Positions 24,575 through 33,250 of a stretch of 44,036 nt of DNA are shown piece by piece. The notes beneath the pieces were generated by a model that did not search any database, was not told the DNA's origin, and saw only the letters and a program-made list of their open reading frames with translations. Position 1 is the stretch's first letter, and every line of letters begins with the position of its first letter. The position numbers were made by a program, and so were the translations under genes. This stretch comes from Palsa-1447 sp964414785 (lineage in GTDB: Bacteria > Verrucomicrobiota > Verrucomicrobiia > Opitutales > Opitutaceae): contig CAYPXZ010000033.1 in NCBI GenBank assembly GCA_964414785.1, positions 1-44,036 of the forward strand, in the 5' to 3' direction.

Positions 24575-25510
24575 ATGAAATTCAATTCCTTCGCAAAGAC
24601 CCTCCGCCTTTGGCCCGCACGAATGACCCCGGGCCGTCCGCCGTGCGGCCATCTCCCGCTCGCCCCGAGGAGGGCCACGCTCGTGATCGCGGGCTTCATG
24701 GCCCTTGCAAGCTTGCTCCAGGCTCGGGAAACGGCGGTTGAGGTTGCGCCGGGCCTAAGCGGGGCATGGGTCACCCCGGACGCGGGCTGGGACGGCCGCA
24801 CGGTGGTGCTGATGCACGGGCTGGCCGACGACATGGACGGCGCCGGCGACCTCATGAAGCGACTTGCCTCCATCCTCTCGGCGCAGGGAATCGCGAGCCT
24901 AAGGATCAACTTTCGCGGTGAGGGAGACCGAAACCGCACGAAGATAGAGTCGACCTTCACGACGCGCCTCGAGGACGCGGCCTCGGCCCAGTCCTTCATC
25001 GCGAGGCAGCCCGGCGTTAAGCCCGGGCACACGGGTCTCCTGGGTTGGAGCTTGGGAGCCTCCACCGCGATCGAGACGGCCGCCCGCGAACCCTCGGCCT
25101 GCAGGTCCCTCGTCCTGTGGTCCAGTCCCAGCGGGGACCTCTACATGGGCGTCGCGGGCACCCCTCCCCTCGACAAGGTCGCGGCCCAGGCGGCGAAGGA
25201 GGGCACCGGCTCTATCGAGATGAAGGGTTGGAAGACGATTACCCTGACCCACGCTTTCTTCGAGAGCCTGCGGGGATTCAACGCGGACGCAGCCCTGGCG
25301 AGGTACCCCGGTGCGTTCCTGTCGGTAAGGGGTTCAAACGACTTCCTTCCGCAGCACGAGGCGGAGTTCCTAAAGGTGGCCAAGGGGCACCCGGCCGAGG
25401 CGGTTCTGATCGGCGGCGCCGACCACATTTTCAGCGTCTTTCAGCCGGAGCTAGGGCGCGATGCGCGGGTCATTGAGGTGACTGTGCAGTGGTTCCTGCG
25501 GACCCTTTAG
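24575..25510 (+). CDS. Secreted alpha/beta-hydrolase (lipase/esterase-like)
   Basis: I chose the ATG at 24575. The frame is open further upstream, but that part overlaps the divergent kinase gene and has no homology-like features. The 311-residue product has a membrane or signal segment at about 34-50, ending LLQA. An alpha/beta-hydrolase fold follows: VVLMHGLADD (oxyanion region), GWSLGAS with the nucleophile Ser159, RGSNDF with the acid, and GGADHIF with the His. The substrate is unknown; peptidase S9-like or esterase activity are both possible. It is divergent from the sensor-kinase gene. Confidence 0.75.
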   Translation: MKFNSFAKTLRLWPARMTPGRPPCGHLPLAPRRATLVIAGFMALASLLQARETAVEVAPGLSGAWVTPDAGWDGRTVVLMHGLADDMDGAGDLMKRLASILSAQGIASLRINFRGEGDRNRTKIESTFTTRLEDAASAQSFIARQPGVKPGHTGLLGWSLGASTAIETAAREPSACRSLVLWSSPSGDLYMGVAGTPPLDKVAAQAAKEGTGSIEMKGWKTITLTHAFFESLRGFNADAALARYPGAFLSVRGSNDFLPQHEAEFLKVAKGHPAEAVLIGGADHIFSVFQPELGRDARVIEVTVQWFLRTL

Positions 25511-25565
25511 GGCCTTCGGCGATTATCGGTGTTGATTGGGAATAGCCCTTCCACCAGCCTGCCCC

Positions 25566-26084
25566 ATGGCTCGTTCAAATTATGAGGACGAAATCATCGT
25601 CTCCTGGGTCGAACTGCACCGCGACGCGCGCTACCTGTCCGAGCAGCTCCTCGCCAAGGGCTCCTGGAAGGGCATAATCGCCATCACGCGCGGCGGGTTG
25701 GTCCCTGCGGCGCTTGTGGCGCGCGAGCTCGACATCCGCCTGGTGGACACGATCTGCGTCACGAGCTACCTCAAGTCCGAAACCGGAGGGGCCGAGCAGG
25801 TCAGGGCCGACGTGAAGGTACTCAAGGGGGTGACGGGCGACGGCGACGGCTACCTGCTGATCGACGACCTGGTGGATTCGGGGAGGACCGCGCAGGTGGT
25901 GCGCCAGCTCCTGCCGAAGGCCCATTTCGCAACGCTCTACGCTAAACCCGCGGGAAGGCCGATCGTCGACACCTACGTGAAGGAGTTTAAGCAGAACAAG
26001 TGGATCTACTTCCCTTGGGACATCGAGTATAAGTTCGCGACCCCGATCAAGGACGGCGGCCGCACGGCCGCGGGACCGGCCTGA
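25566..26084 (+). CDS. gpt: Xanthine-guanine phosphoribosyltransferase
   Basis: The 172-residue protein aligns by eye along the length of enterobacterial Gpt. It has WKGIIAITRGGLVPAALVAREL (35-55), VDTICVTSY, the PRPP loop LLIDDLVDSGRTA (97-109), and the distinctive AKPAGRPIVDTYV and PWD near the end. It salvages xanthine and guanine to XMP and GMP. The start is the ATG at 25566; a TTG 30 bases upstream opens a weak extension. It converges on the histidine phosphatase gene with only 6 bases between the stops. Confidence 0.9.
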   Translation: MARSNYEDEIIVSWVELHRDARYLSEQLLAKGSWKGIIAITRGGLVPAALVARELDIRLVDTICVTSYLKSETGGAEQVRADVKVLKGVTGDGDGYLLIDDLVDSGRTAQVVRQLLPKAHFATLYAKPAGRPIVDTYVKEFKQNKWIYFPWDIEYKFATPIKDGGRTAAGPA

Positions 26085-26090
26085 GTCTGG

Positions 26091-26684
26091 TCACGGGGAA
26101 AGATCACAGGACCTTGAGTTCCAGAGCGCGATGCCGGCCGCCGCGCGGTCGCCATGCTCGTAGGAGAGGATGCTGATTGACGCCGTGTCCAGGATGAGCC
26201 GCTGGCCGGTCTCCGCCGGTGCGCCGATCCAGCGGGCCGCAAGGACGCGGCCAAAATGGCCGTGCGAGAAGAGGGCGACCGACCCGTCCAATTGGCGGAG
26301 CCTCGCGATCACCCGGTCAGCGCGATCCGAGACCTGCCCCGGGGACTCCCCGCCCGGGCATCCGTCCCGAAAGAGGCTCCATGAGGGCCGTGCCCTGAGG
26401 ATCTCGGCCGTGCTCAGCCCCTCAAAGTCGCCGTAGTCCCACTCTGCCAGGTCGGGGTCGTCTTGGGCGCGCGCTCCAAGCCCAGCGAGCTCGCACGTCC
26501 TGCGCGCCCGCTGGCGTGGGCTCGTGAACACGTGCTCCAGGCGAACAAGGGCCAGGCGGCCCGCAATGCCGCGGGCATTGGATTCTCCCTGCTCCGAAAG
26601 GGCGATGTCGGAGCGGCCCGTGTGTTTGCCGGAGCGCGACCACTCGGTCTCCCCGTGCCGGATGAAAAGGATCTGCTTGAGCAT
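26091..26684 (-). CDS. Histidine phosphatase superfamily protein (phosphoglycerate-mutase-like)
   Basis: The 197-residue protein has the catalytic RHGET (Arg9-His10-Gly11-Glu12). It also has TSPRQRARRTCEL, the Glu of LAEWDYGDFEG, and the second catalytic His in LFSHGHFGRVLAARW. The family includes cobalamin-pathway CobC (alpha-ribazole phosphatase), broad-specificity phosphatases and fructose-bisphosphatases. Despite the corrinoid operon elsewhere in the window I see no specific support for CobC. It lies 51 bases downstream of the cbpA gene on the same strand. Confidence 0.82.
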   Translation of the reverse strand: MLKQILFIRHGETEWSRSGKHTGRSDIALSEQGESNARGIAGRLALVRLEHVFTSPRQRARRTCELAGLGARAQDDPDLAEWDYGDFEGLSTAEILRARPSWSLFRDGCPGGESPGQVSDRADRVIARLRQLDGSVALFSHGHFGRVLAARWIGAPAETGQRLILDTASISILSYEHGDRAAAGIALWNSRSCDLSP

Positions 26685-26735
26685 CGGCCGGCGCTAGGCG
26701 GTTGGCAACGGGTGATCCATTTTCCACGCAGGCCG

Positions 26736-27719
26736 TTAGGGCGTCCCTCGAGCCCGAAACGTCGACACACCGGCCAATTTCTCCCACAGGACACGCTCCT
26801 CGGCCGAGGCCGTTTGCGGCACCTGGATCCGGATGACCGCGTAGAGGTCGCCCCGGCTTCCATCCAAGCGGGGAAGGCCGAGCCCGCGCATGCGCAGCTG
26901 GCTGCCCGCCGCCGTCTGCGGGGGGACCCGAAGGGTCGTCGCTCCGTCAAGCGCCGGTATCTTCACCTTTACCCCGAGGACCGCCTCCCACGGCGCCAGG
27001 TCCAGGTCAAAGTACAGGTCCGGCCCGCTGACGTTGAAGTCGGGATGCCGCGCAAGGCGCACGCGAAGGTAGAGGTCTCCCGCCTGCCCGCCGCCGAATC
27101 CGTGGCTACCCTGGCCGGCGAGCCGGATCCGCTGGCCCTCGTAGACCCCCGCGGGGATGCGCACCTGGTAGGTGTCGACCCGATCGTCCTCGCCGTCGCT
27201 CCCCGGCCGCCTGAGCGTGACCTTTCGCTTCGACCCCTTGAGCGCCTCCTCGAGGGTCACCATGATGTCCGCCTCGACATCCCGGCCCGCCTGCGAGAAT
27301 TCCCCGCCGTAGTCGGCCGCCGGGCCCCCCTGCCCGCCGAACGGGCCGCGGCCCGCGCGCCCGCTCCCGAAGAAGGACTCGAAGAAGTCGCTAAAGCCGG
27401 TTCCCCCGAATTCAAAGTCGGCGTCGGGCCGACCGCGGCCTCCGGCCCCGGGGCGGAAGCCCCGCTCGCCGGACATGCCGCCTGAAGGGTCCTGCCAGTT
27501 CGCGCCCAGCTCGTCATAGCGGCTGCGCTTCTCCGGGTCCCCGAGGACCTCATAGGCCTCGTTGATGTCCTTGAACTTCGCCTCGCCGGCGGTCTTGTTC
27601 TTCGCAACGTCCGGATGGTGGATCCGGGCGAGCTTGCGGAACGCCTGCTTGATCTCGTCGGGCGTCGCCGTCCGCGGCACACCGAGCGTTTCGTAGTAAT
27701 CCTTGAATTTCAGGGCCAT
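26736..27719 (-). CDS. cbpA: DnaJ-class co-chaperone CbpA
   Basis: The 327-residue protein has a J-domain at 5-70 with HPD at 35-37. A Gly/Arg/Phe-rich region follows (about 75-135, with repeated FGSGRAG-like stretches), then a two-part DnaJ C-terminal substrate-binding region. There is no CxxCxGxG zinc-finger domain, so it is the CbpA type rather than DnaJ proper. It stimulates the ATPase of DnaK and delivers substrates. The start is the ATG at 27719. Confidence 0.92.
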   Translation of the reverse strand: MALKFKDYYETLGVPRTATPDEIKQAFRKLARIHHPDVAKNKTAGEAKFKDINEAYEVLGDPEKRSRYDELGANWQDPSGGMSGERGFRPGAGGRGRPDADFEFGGTGFSDFFESFFGSGRAGRGPFGGQGGPAADYGGEFSQAGRDVEADIMVTLEEALKGSKRKVTLRRPGSDGEDDRVDTYQVRIPAGVYEGQRIRLAGQGSHGFGGGQAGDLYLRVRLARHPDFNVSGPDLYFDLDLAPWEAVLGVKVKIPALDGATTLRVPPQTAAGSQLRMRGLGLPRLDGSRGDLYAVIRIQVPQTASAEERVLWEKLAGVSTFRARGTP

Positions 27720-27794
27720 TGGGAGTCGGTTCTTCCCGCAACGCTACACGAGATCGCCGATAGCACAATCGCGCTTGCTAACCTTGCGCCCCCC

Positions 27795-29777
27795 CTACCT
27801 GGCCGGGTGGGCGTCGACCCTCTCCCAGTACCCGATAGCGACGTCGCCGTCGTTCCCGTAGAAGTGGTGCCAGAAATACCGGGACTTGATCTTCTCGTTG
27901 ATCGGCTGGAACCGCCCGTTGTGCTCCACGTTGTCCCGCTGCAGCCAGAGGATGTACCTGACGTCGTAGTGAAGGAGCCAGGCGAGCGGGTCGGGGAGCG
28001 CGTTGGAGTAGAACTGGTTCATCTGCGAGAGGCGCTGGTTGACCTCCAGGAACGAGCCCCTCCATGCCTCCTCGAGCCAGGGCCAGCCCAGGAGGCTCTG
28101 CTTCCCCGAGAAGAGCGTCACCGCGGGAGATTCCGAATTCGCCATGACTAGCCCGCTCTCGAGCGTCACGCCGTCCGCGCGCGCCGACAGGTCCTCGATG
28201 AGGGCGTTGACCACGGGGTCCCGCGCGGTCCACATCGACCCCGAGAGCTGGCCGAAGGAGGGCTTCTTCACCCCAATGAACTGCCGGCCCATGTCGTACG
28301 TGAACGCTAGGGTCGGGACCAGCATGAGCATCGTCCCGTACCGGCACACCCTCGACCTTGAGCCGAGATTCATCCCCCCGAGCGTCAGGACGATCCCCGC
28401 ATAGACCCATTGCCACCATTTGAGCGTCGAGTTGAACCGCGCGTAGGGGCCCGCGTAGAGGTCGTGGTTGTAGAAGACCTCCGTGGCGACGAGCGCCGCG
28501 CACCACATGGCGACAAAGAAGAGAGCGAGCGGCCGGCGCTCGCGGTTCAAGGGGGCGAGGGCAAGGATGCCCACGACGGGCCAGAAGGTGAGGATCCAGC
28601 CGACCCAAGGGGTGTGGTCGCCGCTGACGACAAGGTGGATGGAGGCGTTGTTGCCAATGGTCTGCTGCGTGAACTGGAGCAGGAAGGGATACTCGAGCGC
28701 CGATGCTGCGGCCGCGCCGGCGAAGGCCGGCAGCAGGCACGACCGCTCGCCCATGAGGACGCGGTAGGCGAGCCACCCGGCGACGATGAGAACCTGCAGC
28801 GGCACGATCCAGGCGTTCGAGATGAGGGCGACCGGGACTGATGCCGCGAGGAGCGCATGGTAGAGCGCCCGGGATCTGCCGGATGCGCCGGTCTCCTGGG
28901 CCGCGATCAGCGCCGCGGCGAAAGCGAGGAGCAGGAAACCCGCGAGCGGCGGGTGGTAGTCCCCCTTCGTCAGAAAGTAGCTGAACGGCTCCATCGGCAG
29001 GTCCCTCGGCTCCACCCCGGCCGTGGACACCCAGGCGGAGACGCGATGGCCGAGGGGCGTCAGTTCATCATGGATGATCGAACCGCCCAGGAAACGCACC
29101 ATGTCGATCGGGTACGGATCCCTGATGAGCGCATGGGCCACAAGGACGACGCCGCTTCCACCGACCAGGAGCGATGCGACGACCGTCCACCGGCCCAGGG
29201 ACCATGAGCACGTCTTGGAAACGCAGCTCCACGCCAGGAGCGTGATGAACCCGACGAGCGTGCAGAAGGCCAGATGGTAGCTGACGCCCGGGCCGATCCC
29301 GAGCACCCGTCCAAGGAGCGATGCCCCGTAATGCTGGAAGCTGTAGTAGCAGTTCGCGGGAAAGTAGGAAAACCACAGGTCCGGGGGAGGAAGGCGCCCT
29401 CCCCTCATGTAGGACTCGATCAGGCCGAAATTGGGCATCTTGTCCTCGCTGTAGTCGATGTCGGGGAAGGTGTAGCGCCAGGCCAGGCAGTAGAGGAACC
29501 CGACGAGGAAGGCCGCCCCCAGGCCCCGGTTCTCCCTCACGAAAACCCGGTTCCTCCAGATCAGCCACAGGGACGCCGCGGTGGACACGGGCAGGATCAG
29601 CGGATGGGCGCCAAAGCCCACGAAGTGCTCGACGAAGAAGCACGCGAGGCAGACCGCGAGGACGCCGGTGACCCCGGCGAGGGCGTAATCGTCGATGTAC
29701 CGCCGGGCCGCCAGCCCCAGGCCGAGCAGGTTCACCAGGAGGGCCGCGATGGCCAAACATAGAAACACCAGCGACAT
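27795..29777 (-). CDS. Multi-span DUF2298 (YYY) membrane protein
   Basis: I chose the ATG at 29777, which directly begins the first hydrophobic helix; a TTG at 29855 would add 26 basic residues. The product (660 residues) has about 14 hydrophobic segments. It shows DUF2298 hallmarks: MPNFGLIESYMRGG, FSYFPANCYYSFQHYG, and EVFYNHDLYAGPYARFNS followed by a KWWQWV block. DUF2298 proteins resemble GT-C glycosyltransferases in topology and are often encoded with glycan genes. Their activity is not established. The C-terminal 150 residues are soluble and would be extracytoplasmic. It is divergent from the MFS symporter gene. Confidence 0.78.
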   Translation of the reverse strand: MSLVFLCLAIAALLVNLLGLGLAARRYIDDYALAGVTGVLAVCLACFFVEHFVGFGAHPLILPVSTAASLWLIWRNRVFVRENRGLGAAFLVGFLYCLAWRYTFPDIDYSEDKMPNFGLIESYMRGGRLPPPDLWFSYFPANCYYSFQHYGASLLGRVLGIGPGVSYHLAFCTLVGFITLLAWSCVSKTCSWSLGRWTVVASLLVGGSGVVLVAHALIRDPYPIDMVRFLGGSIIHDELTPLGHRVSAWVSTAGVEPRDLPMEPFSYFLTKGDYHPPLAGFLLLAFAAALIAAQETGASGRSRALYHALLAASVPVALISNAWIVPLQVLIVAGWLAYRVLMGERSCLLPAFAGAAAASALEYPFLLQFTQQTIGNNASIHLVVSGDHTPWVGWILTFWPVVGILALAPLNRERRPLALFFVAMWCAALVATEVFYNHDLYAGPYARFNSTLKWWQWVYAGIVLTLGGMNLGSRSRVCRYGTMLMLVPTLAFTYDMGRQFIGVKKPSFGQLSGSMWTARDPVVNALIEDLSARADGVTLESGLVMANSESPAVTLFSGKQSLLGWPWLEEAWRGSFLEVNQRLSQMNQFYSNALPDPLAWLLHYDVRYILWLQRDNVEHNGRFQPINEKIKSRYFWHHFYGNDGDVAIGYWERVDAHPAR

Positions 29778-29887
29778 CCCCAACAAAAATGCCGGCCGGC
29801 GGTGCGCCAGGCGAGCCTGGAGTTGCCGGCGGTTTGGGCCACACAACCTTTGCAATTCGGGGCGGCGGGCGATGGTCTTGCGGGCGC

Positions 29888-31198
29888 ATGCCCCGTGACC
29901 CGAGCCCCCGCCCGCCCCGCAGACGCTGGGGGATCGGCGTTCTCCTCGGCTCGGGAATCCTCGTCAGCTTTCTCGACCGGGTGAACCTCTCGGCCGCCGC
30001 CCCCCAACTGGCGCGCGAGTTCAAGCTAGGGCCCGCCGAGCTGGGCATCCTCTTCAGCTCCTTCCTCTGGTTCTACGCCGTGCTGCAGATCCCGATCGGG
30101 GTCGTCGTCGACCGGCTTGGCGTGACGCGGGTCGGCCGCTGGGGGGCCCTCCTGTGGACCGCAGCGAGCGCGGTGACCGCGTTTGCCGGGGGGTTCGGGG
30201 GGATCCTCGCCGCACGGATGCTCCTCGGGATCGCGGAGGCCCCCTCGTTCCCAGCCGTCTCCAAGGCGACGGGCCACTGGTTCCCGAGGAGCGAACGCGC
30301 CCGCGCGACCGCCATCTTCGACGCCTCCGCCAAGTTCTCGAACGTGATCGGCGTGCCGCTCGTCGCGTTCGTGATCGAGCGGCTCGGCTGGAGGTGGGCG
30401 TTCGGCGTCACCTCGGCGATCAGCTTCGTGTATTTCCTGGCATTCTACGTGCTCTACCGCGACCCGGGATCCGACCGGCACCTAAGCCGCGAGGAGTACA
30501 ACCACATCGTCGCCGGCGGGAGCGTTCCCGAGGGGCAGTCCGGCTCCGGGAGCGCGGAGATGCTCGTCTATCTCCTGAGGCAGCCGAAGATCTGGGGCCT
30601 TTCGATAGGCTTCGGGGCCTATGGATACTCATTCTACCTATTCCTCACATGGCTCCCCGACTACCTCGTGAGCACCCACGGCATGACGATACTGAAGTCC
30701 GCCGGGTACACCGCGACGCCCTGGGCCGTGGCCACGGTGATGGACCTGGCGGTCGGGGGCTGGCTCATCGATGCGCTCATCGCCCGCGGTGCCGACGAGA
30801 CGAGGACCCGCAAGTCGGTCCTCGTTATTGGCATGCTCTTCGGACTCGCAATAGTCGGGGCGACCCTGACGGCCAGACCGGGATGGGCCATCTTCTGGAT
30901 ATCGATCTCCCTCGGGGGCCTGGCCGCGGCCGCCCCGGTCGGCTGGTCCTTGCCCTCGCTGATCGGGCCCAAGGGCGGCGTCGGGGCGGTGGGCGGGATC
31001 ATGAACTTCGCCGTGAACGTAATGGGGATACTGGCACCCATCGTGACGGGACTGATCGTGCGCGCGACCCATTCGTTCAGCGGGGCGTTCATTGCGGCGG
31101 CGTGCATCCTCGTGGTCGGCGCCCTCTCGTTCGCCCTCCTGCTGGGGAGGATCGAGCCCCTGCCGGGGCCCGACGCGGGTGCATGCGCTCCGAGTTGA
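29888..31198 (+). CDS. MFS anion:cation symporter (GudP/ExuT-like)
   Basis: The start is the ATG at 29888. Earlier codons overlap the divergent DUF2298 gene and lack membrane character. The 436-residue carrier has 12 helices and the marks of the hexuronate/glucarate/tricarballylate ACS branch. These are SFLDRVNLSAAAP in helix 1, the DRLG(V)TRVGRWG loop, GIAEAPSFPAVSKATGHWFPRSERARAT after helix 4, and FLTWLPDYLVSTHGM. It imports an organic anion and heads a run with a RidA-like and two creatininase-fold genes. The substrate is probably what those enzymes process. Hexuronates are possible, but the enzymes suggest a nitrogen-containing or cyclic compound. Confidence 0.82.
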   Translation: MPRDPSPRPPRRRWGIGVLLGSGILVSFLDRVNLSAAAPQLAREFKLGPAELGILFSSFLWFYAVLQIPIGVVVDRLGVTRVGRWGALLWTAASAVTAFAGGFGGILAARMLLGIAEAPSFPAVSKATGHWFPRSERARATAIFDASAKFSNVIGVPLVAFVIERLGWRWAFGVTSAISFVYFLAFYVLYRDPGSDRHLSREEYNHIVAGGSVPEGQSGSGSAEMLVYLLRQPKIWGLSIGFGAYGYSFYLFLTWLPDYLVSTHGMTILKSAGYTATPWAVATVMDLAVGGWLIDALIARGADETRTRKSVLVIGMLFGLAIVGATLTARPGWAIFWISISLGGLAAAAPVGWSLPSLIGPKGGVGAVGGIMNFAVNVMGILAPIVTGLIVRATHSFSGAFIAAACILVVGALSFALLLGRIEPLPGPDAGACAPS

Positions 31199-31235
31199 CG
31201 TCGCCTGCCGGAAATCTAGACCCTAGCGCGCTGGA

Positions 31236-31631
31236 ATGAAGAAGACGCTCATCTATCCCGAGAACCATCCCGCACCCAGGGGGGCCTACAGCCCCGGACT
31301 CCTGGTCGAGCAGGGGGGCCAGAGCACGCTCTTTGTCACGGGACAACTCGCCGTCGACCCCGAGGGGCGGGTCGTCGCGCCGAACGATGCGACCGCGCAG
31401 ACCGAATATGTCTTCGAGCTGATCGGCTCCATACTCAAGGCGGCCGGGATGGGATTCTCCGACGTGGTCAAGGTTCAGACGTTCCTCACCCACATGCCCG
31501 ACTTCGAAAAGTTCTCCCCGGTGCGCAACCGGTACTTCGCGGACACGCGCCCGGTCAGCACGCTCCTCGAGGTCAAGGGGCTCGCGAAGCCGGGGTGCTG
31601 CGTCGAGGTCGAGGTCGTCGCCATGAGGTGA
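31236..31631 (+). CDS. RidA/YjgF-family protein with substituted catalytic Arg
   Basis: The 131-residue protein has the YjgF/YER057c fold pattern: GAYSPGLLV, LFVTGQLAVD, and VVKVQTFLTHMPDF, with a C-terminal VEVEVVAM. In canonical RidA the segment PARSxVEV holds the Arg that hydrolyses 2-aminoacrylate imines. Here the aligned segment reads RPVSTLLEV, so Ser108 replaces that Arg. It therefore belongs to a divergent Rid subgroup and probably does not act as a general enamine deaminase. It lies 37 bases after the MFS gene and 4 bases before the first creatininase-like gene, so it is part of a pathway operon. Confidence 0.82.
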   Translation: MKKTLIYPENHPAPRGAYSPGLLVEQGGQSTLFVTGQLAVDPEGRVVAPNDATAQTEYVFELIGSILKAAGMGFSDVVKVQTFLTHMPDFEKFSPVRNRYFADTRPVSTLLEVKGLAKPGCCVEVEVVAMR

Positions 31632-31635
31632 AACC

Positions 31636-32409
31636 GTGAGCGCGCCCTCACCCTCACCCGCGACCACCCCGCCCCTTTGCGTGGCCGACGACGCCACCTT
31701 CTGGCCGTGGTTCTCCTCGCCCGTGATCGGCGCATGGCCCAACCGCGAGGCGACCGTCGTCGTCGTTCCCTTGGCCGGCATGGCCGACTGGGGTTTGGGC
31801 CATCCGCTCGACGCCGAGGAGACCGTGCTCCTGCACATGATCCGCGACGCCTGCCGCCAGGTCCCGGGCGACCGAAAGCCCCTCGTCCTTCCGCCCCTGA
31901 GGTTCGTGTTCGGGGCGGACAGCACGTGTGCCTTCGCGGTCGACCAGCCGGCCGCGCACGCGTTCATCGCCGAGGTGGCCGCCTCCGTGGCGGCCGCCGG
32001 CTTCCGCAAAGTCGTCCTGGTAAACGCGAGCCCCTGGAGCGAGGAGCTCTGCAGCGCCGCGGCCCGCGACCTGCGCGTCTCGCGCGGACTTCAAATGTTC
32101 CAGGTCCACCTGAGCGCCCTGGGCCTCGACTTCCACCCCGCGCGCAGCCGCAGCCGGCGGGCGCTGCAGACCGTCCTTACGGCGCTCTACGGCCATGAGC
32201 CCGCGCCCTGCGACCACGGCGTCGCCGGGCAGGCCGCAGCCGGCTGGGGCACGGAGCCCGTGACGCCGCTCGAGGGCCCCGCCGCGCACCTTGAGCAGGC
32301 GAGGTCCGAGGGCCCCGCCCTCCTCTCGGCCGCAGCAGCGAGGCTCGCGAAGCTCCTTGTCGACATCCGCGACTACCCTCCCCTCACGGCGAAGCTCACC
32401 CCGGTATGA
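31636..32409 (+). CDS. Creatininase-fold protein lacking the metal ligands (probable pseudoenzyme partner)
   Basis: The 257-residue protein starts at a GTG 4 bases after the RidA-like gene. Its order of strands and its size match the creatininase family. The VVVVPLAGMADWGLGHPLD segment (41-59) sits where active members have PxGSxEQHGPHLPxxxD, and VVLVNASPWSEE (126-137) sits where they have INTHGGN. The metal-binding Glu and His of the first motif and the His of the second are absent; only an Asp near 60 is kept. It overlaps the next gene, a paralogue with all ligands, by 4 bases. I infer a non-catalytic subunit in a heteromer. A different unrecognised family is possible. Confidence 0.6.
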   Translation: MSAPSPSPATTPPLCVADDATFWPWFSSPVIGAWPNREATVVVVPLAGMADWGLGHPLDAEETVLLHMIRDACRQVPGDRKPLVLPPLRFVFGADSTCAFAVDQPAAHAFIAEVAASVAAAGFRKVVLVNASPWSEELCSAAARDLRVSRGLQMFQVHLSALGLDFHPARSRSRRALQTVLTALYGHEPAPCDHGVAGQAAAGWGTEPVTPLEGPAAHLEQARSEGPALLSAAAARLAKLLVDIRDYPPLTAKLTPV

Positions 32410-33194
32410 CGTTCCCCTCCTACCGCGACCGGTACCTTCCCGCGATGACGCCGGGGCGCATCGCCGCCCTGCCCGACAAGTCCTGGGCCCCCGTGATCCT
32501 GACGACCGGGGCCATAGAGCAGCACGGCCCGCACCTGCCCGTGGCCGTCGACGCCCTCATGGGCCAGGTCTGGCTCGCCCTTGTGCTCTCGCGGCTGCCC
32601 GCAGGCGCATCGTGCTACGTCGCGCCGCCGATCACGATCGGCAAGAGCAACGAGCACACCGGATTCCCCGGCACCCTGATGATATCCAAGGACACGCTCC
32701 GGTCCCAGATACTCGCCGTCGCGCGGCAGGTGAGCGCGTGGGGATTCCGCTCGCTCGCGGTCATCAATACCCACGGGGGCAACGTGCCGGTCCTCGTGCC
32801 CACGCTTCGCGAAGCCCGGACCCTCTTCGGGCTCCGGGCTGCCATTCTCCAAAGCAGGCCCGTCGCGGACACGACGCAGCAGGAGGCGACCTTTGGGATC
32901 CATGCGGGCGAGGTGGAGACGTCCTGGGTGCTGGCAGCCGCGGCCCAGCACGTCGACATGTCCAAGGCCGTGTGCGAGTTCCCCGCCCGGCTCGAGGACC
33001 CGGGGGAAGTCCGCCCTGTCGCTGCACCCGCTCTGGTGGCATGGACCTCGCGCGACGTCTCGAAATCCGGGACCATGGGAGACGCCCCGAGCGCGACGGT
33101 CGAGAAGGGCGAGCGCTGGCTTGACCAGGGGGCCACGGCCTACGCGGCCGCGATCGCCGAGATCTGCCGCGCCGGCCAGGCCTCCGCCAGGTAG
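32406..33194 (+). CDS. Creatininase-family amidohydrolase
   Basis: The 262-residue protein keeps the full creatininase metal set: Glu38 and His40 in GAIEQHGPHLP, Asp49, His123 in INTHGGN, and Glu169 in HAGEVETS. The family hydrolyses cyclic amides and related bonds (creatinine, FAPy in riboflavin/F420 biosynthesis, mycofactocin peptide). The specificity here is unknown. The start codon overlaps the stop of the upstream ligand-less paralogue (ATGA), so the two are made together. With the MFS symporter and RidA-like protein it suggests uptake and ring opening of a small cyclic amide or imide. Confidence 0.85.
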   Translation: MTFPSYRDRYLPAMTPGRIAALPDKSWAPVILTTGAIEQHGPHLPVAVDALMGQVWLALVLSRLPAGASCYVAPPITIGKSNEHTGFPGTLMISKDTLRSQILAVARQVSAWGFRSLAVINTHGGNVPVLVPTLREARTLFGLRAAILQSRPVADTTQQEATFGIHAGEVETSWVLAAAAQHVDMSKAVCEFPARLEDPGEVRPVAAPALVAWTSRDVSKSGTMGDAPSATVEKGERWLDQGATAYAAAIAEICRAGQASAR

Positions 33195-33250
33195 GGCGCA
33201 CGGGCGCGCGTCCGTCTTGCGTGCCCGCTCCTGGCCCGGCACCGTAGGTC

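Noticed and set aside
26091..26684. CobC (alpha-ribazole phosphatase) linked to the corrinoid operon
   Set aside because: The family motifs are generic, the gene is 13 kb away, and no other cobamide-synthesis gene is present.
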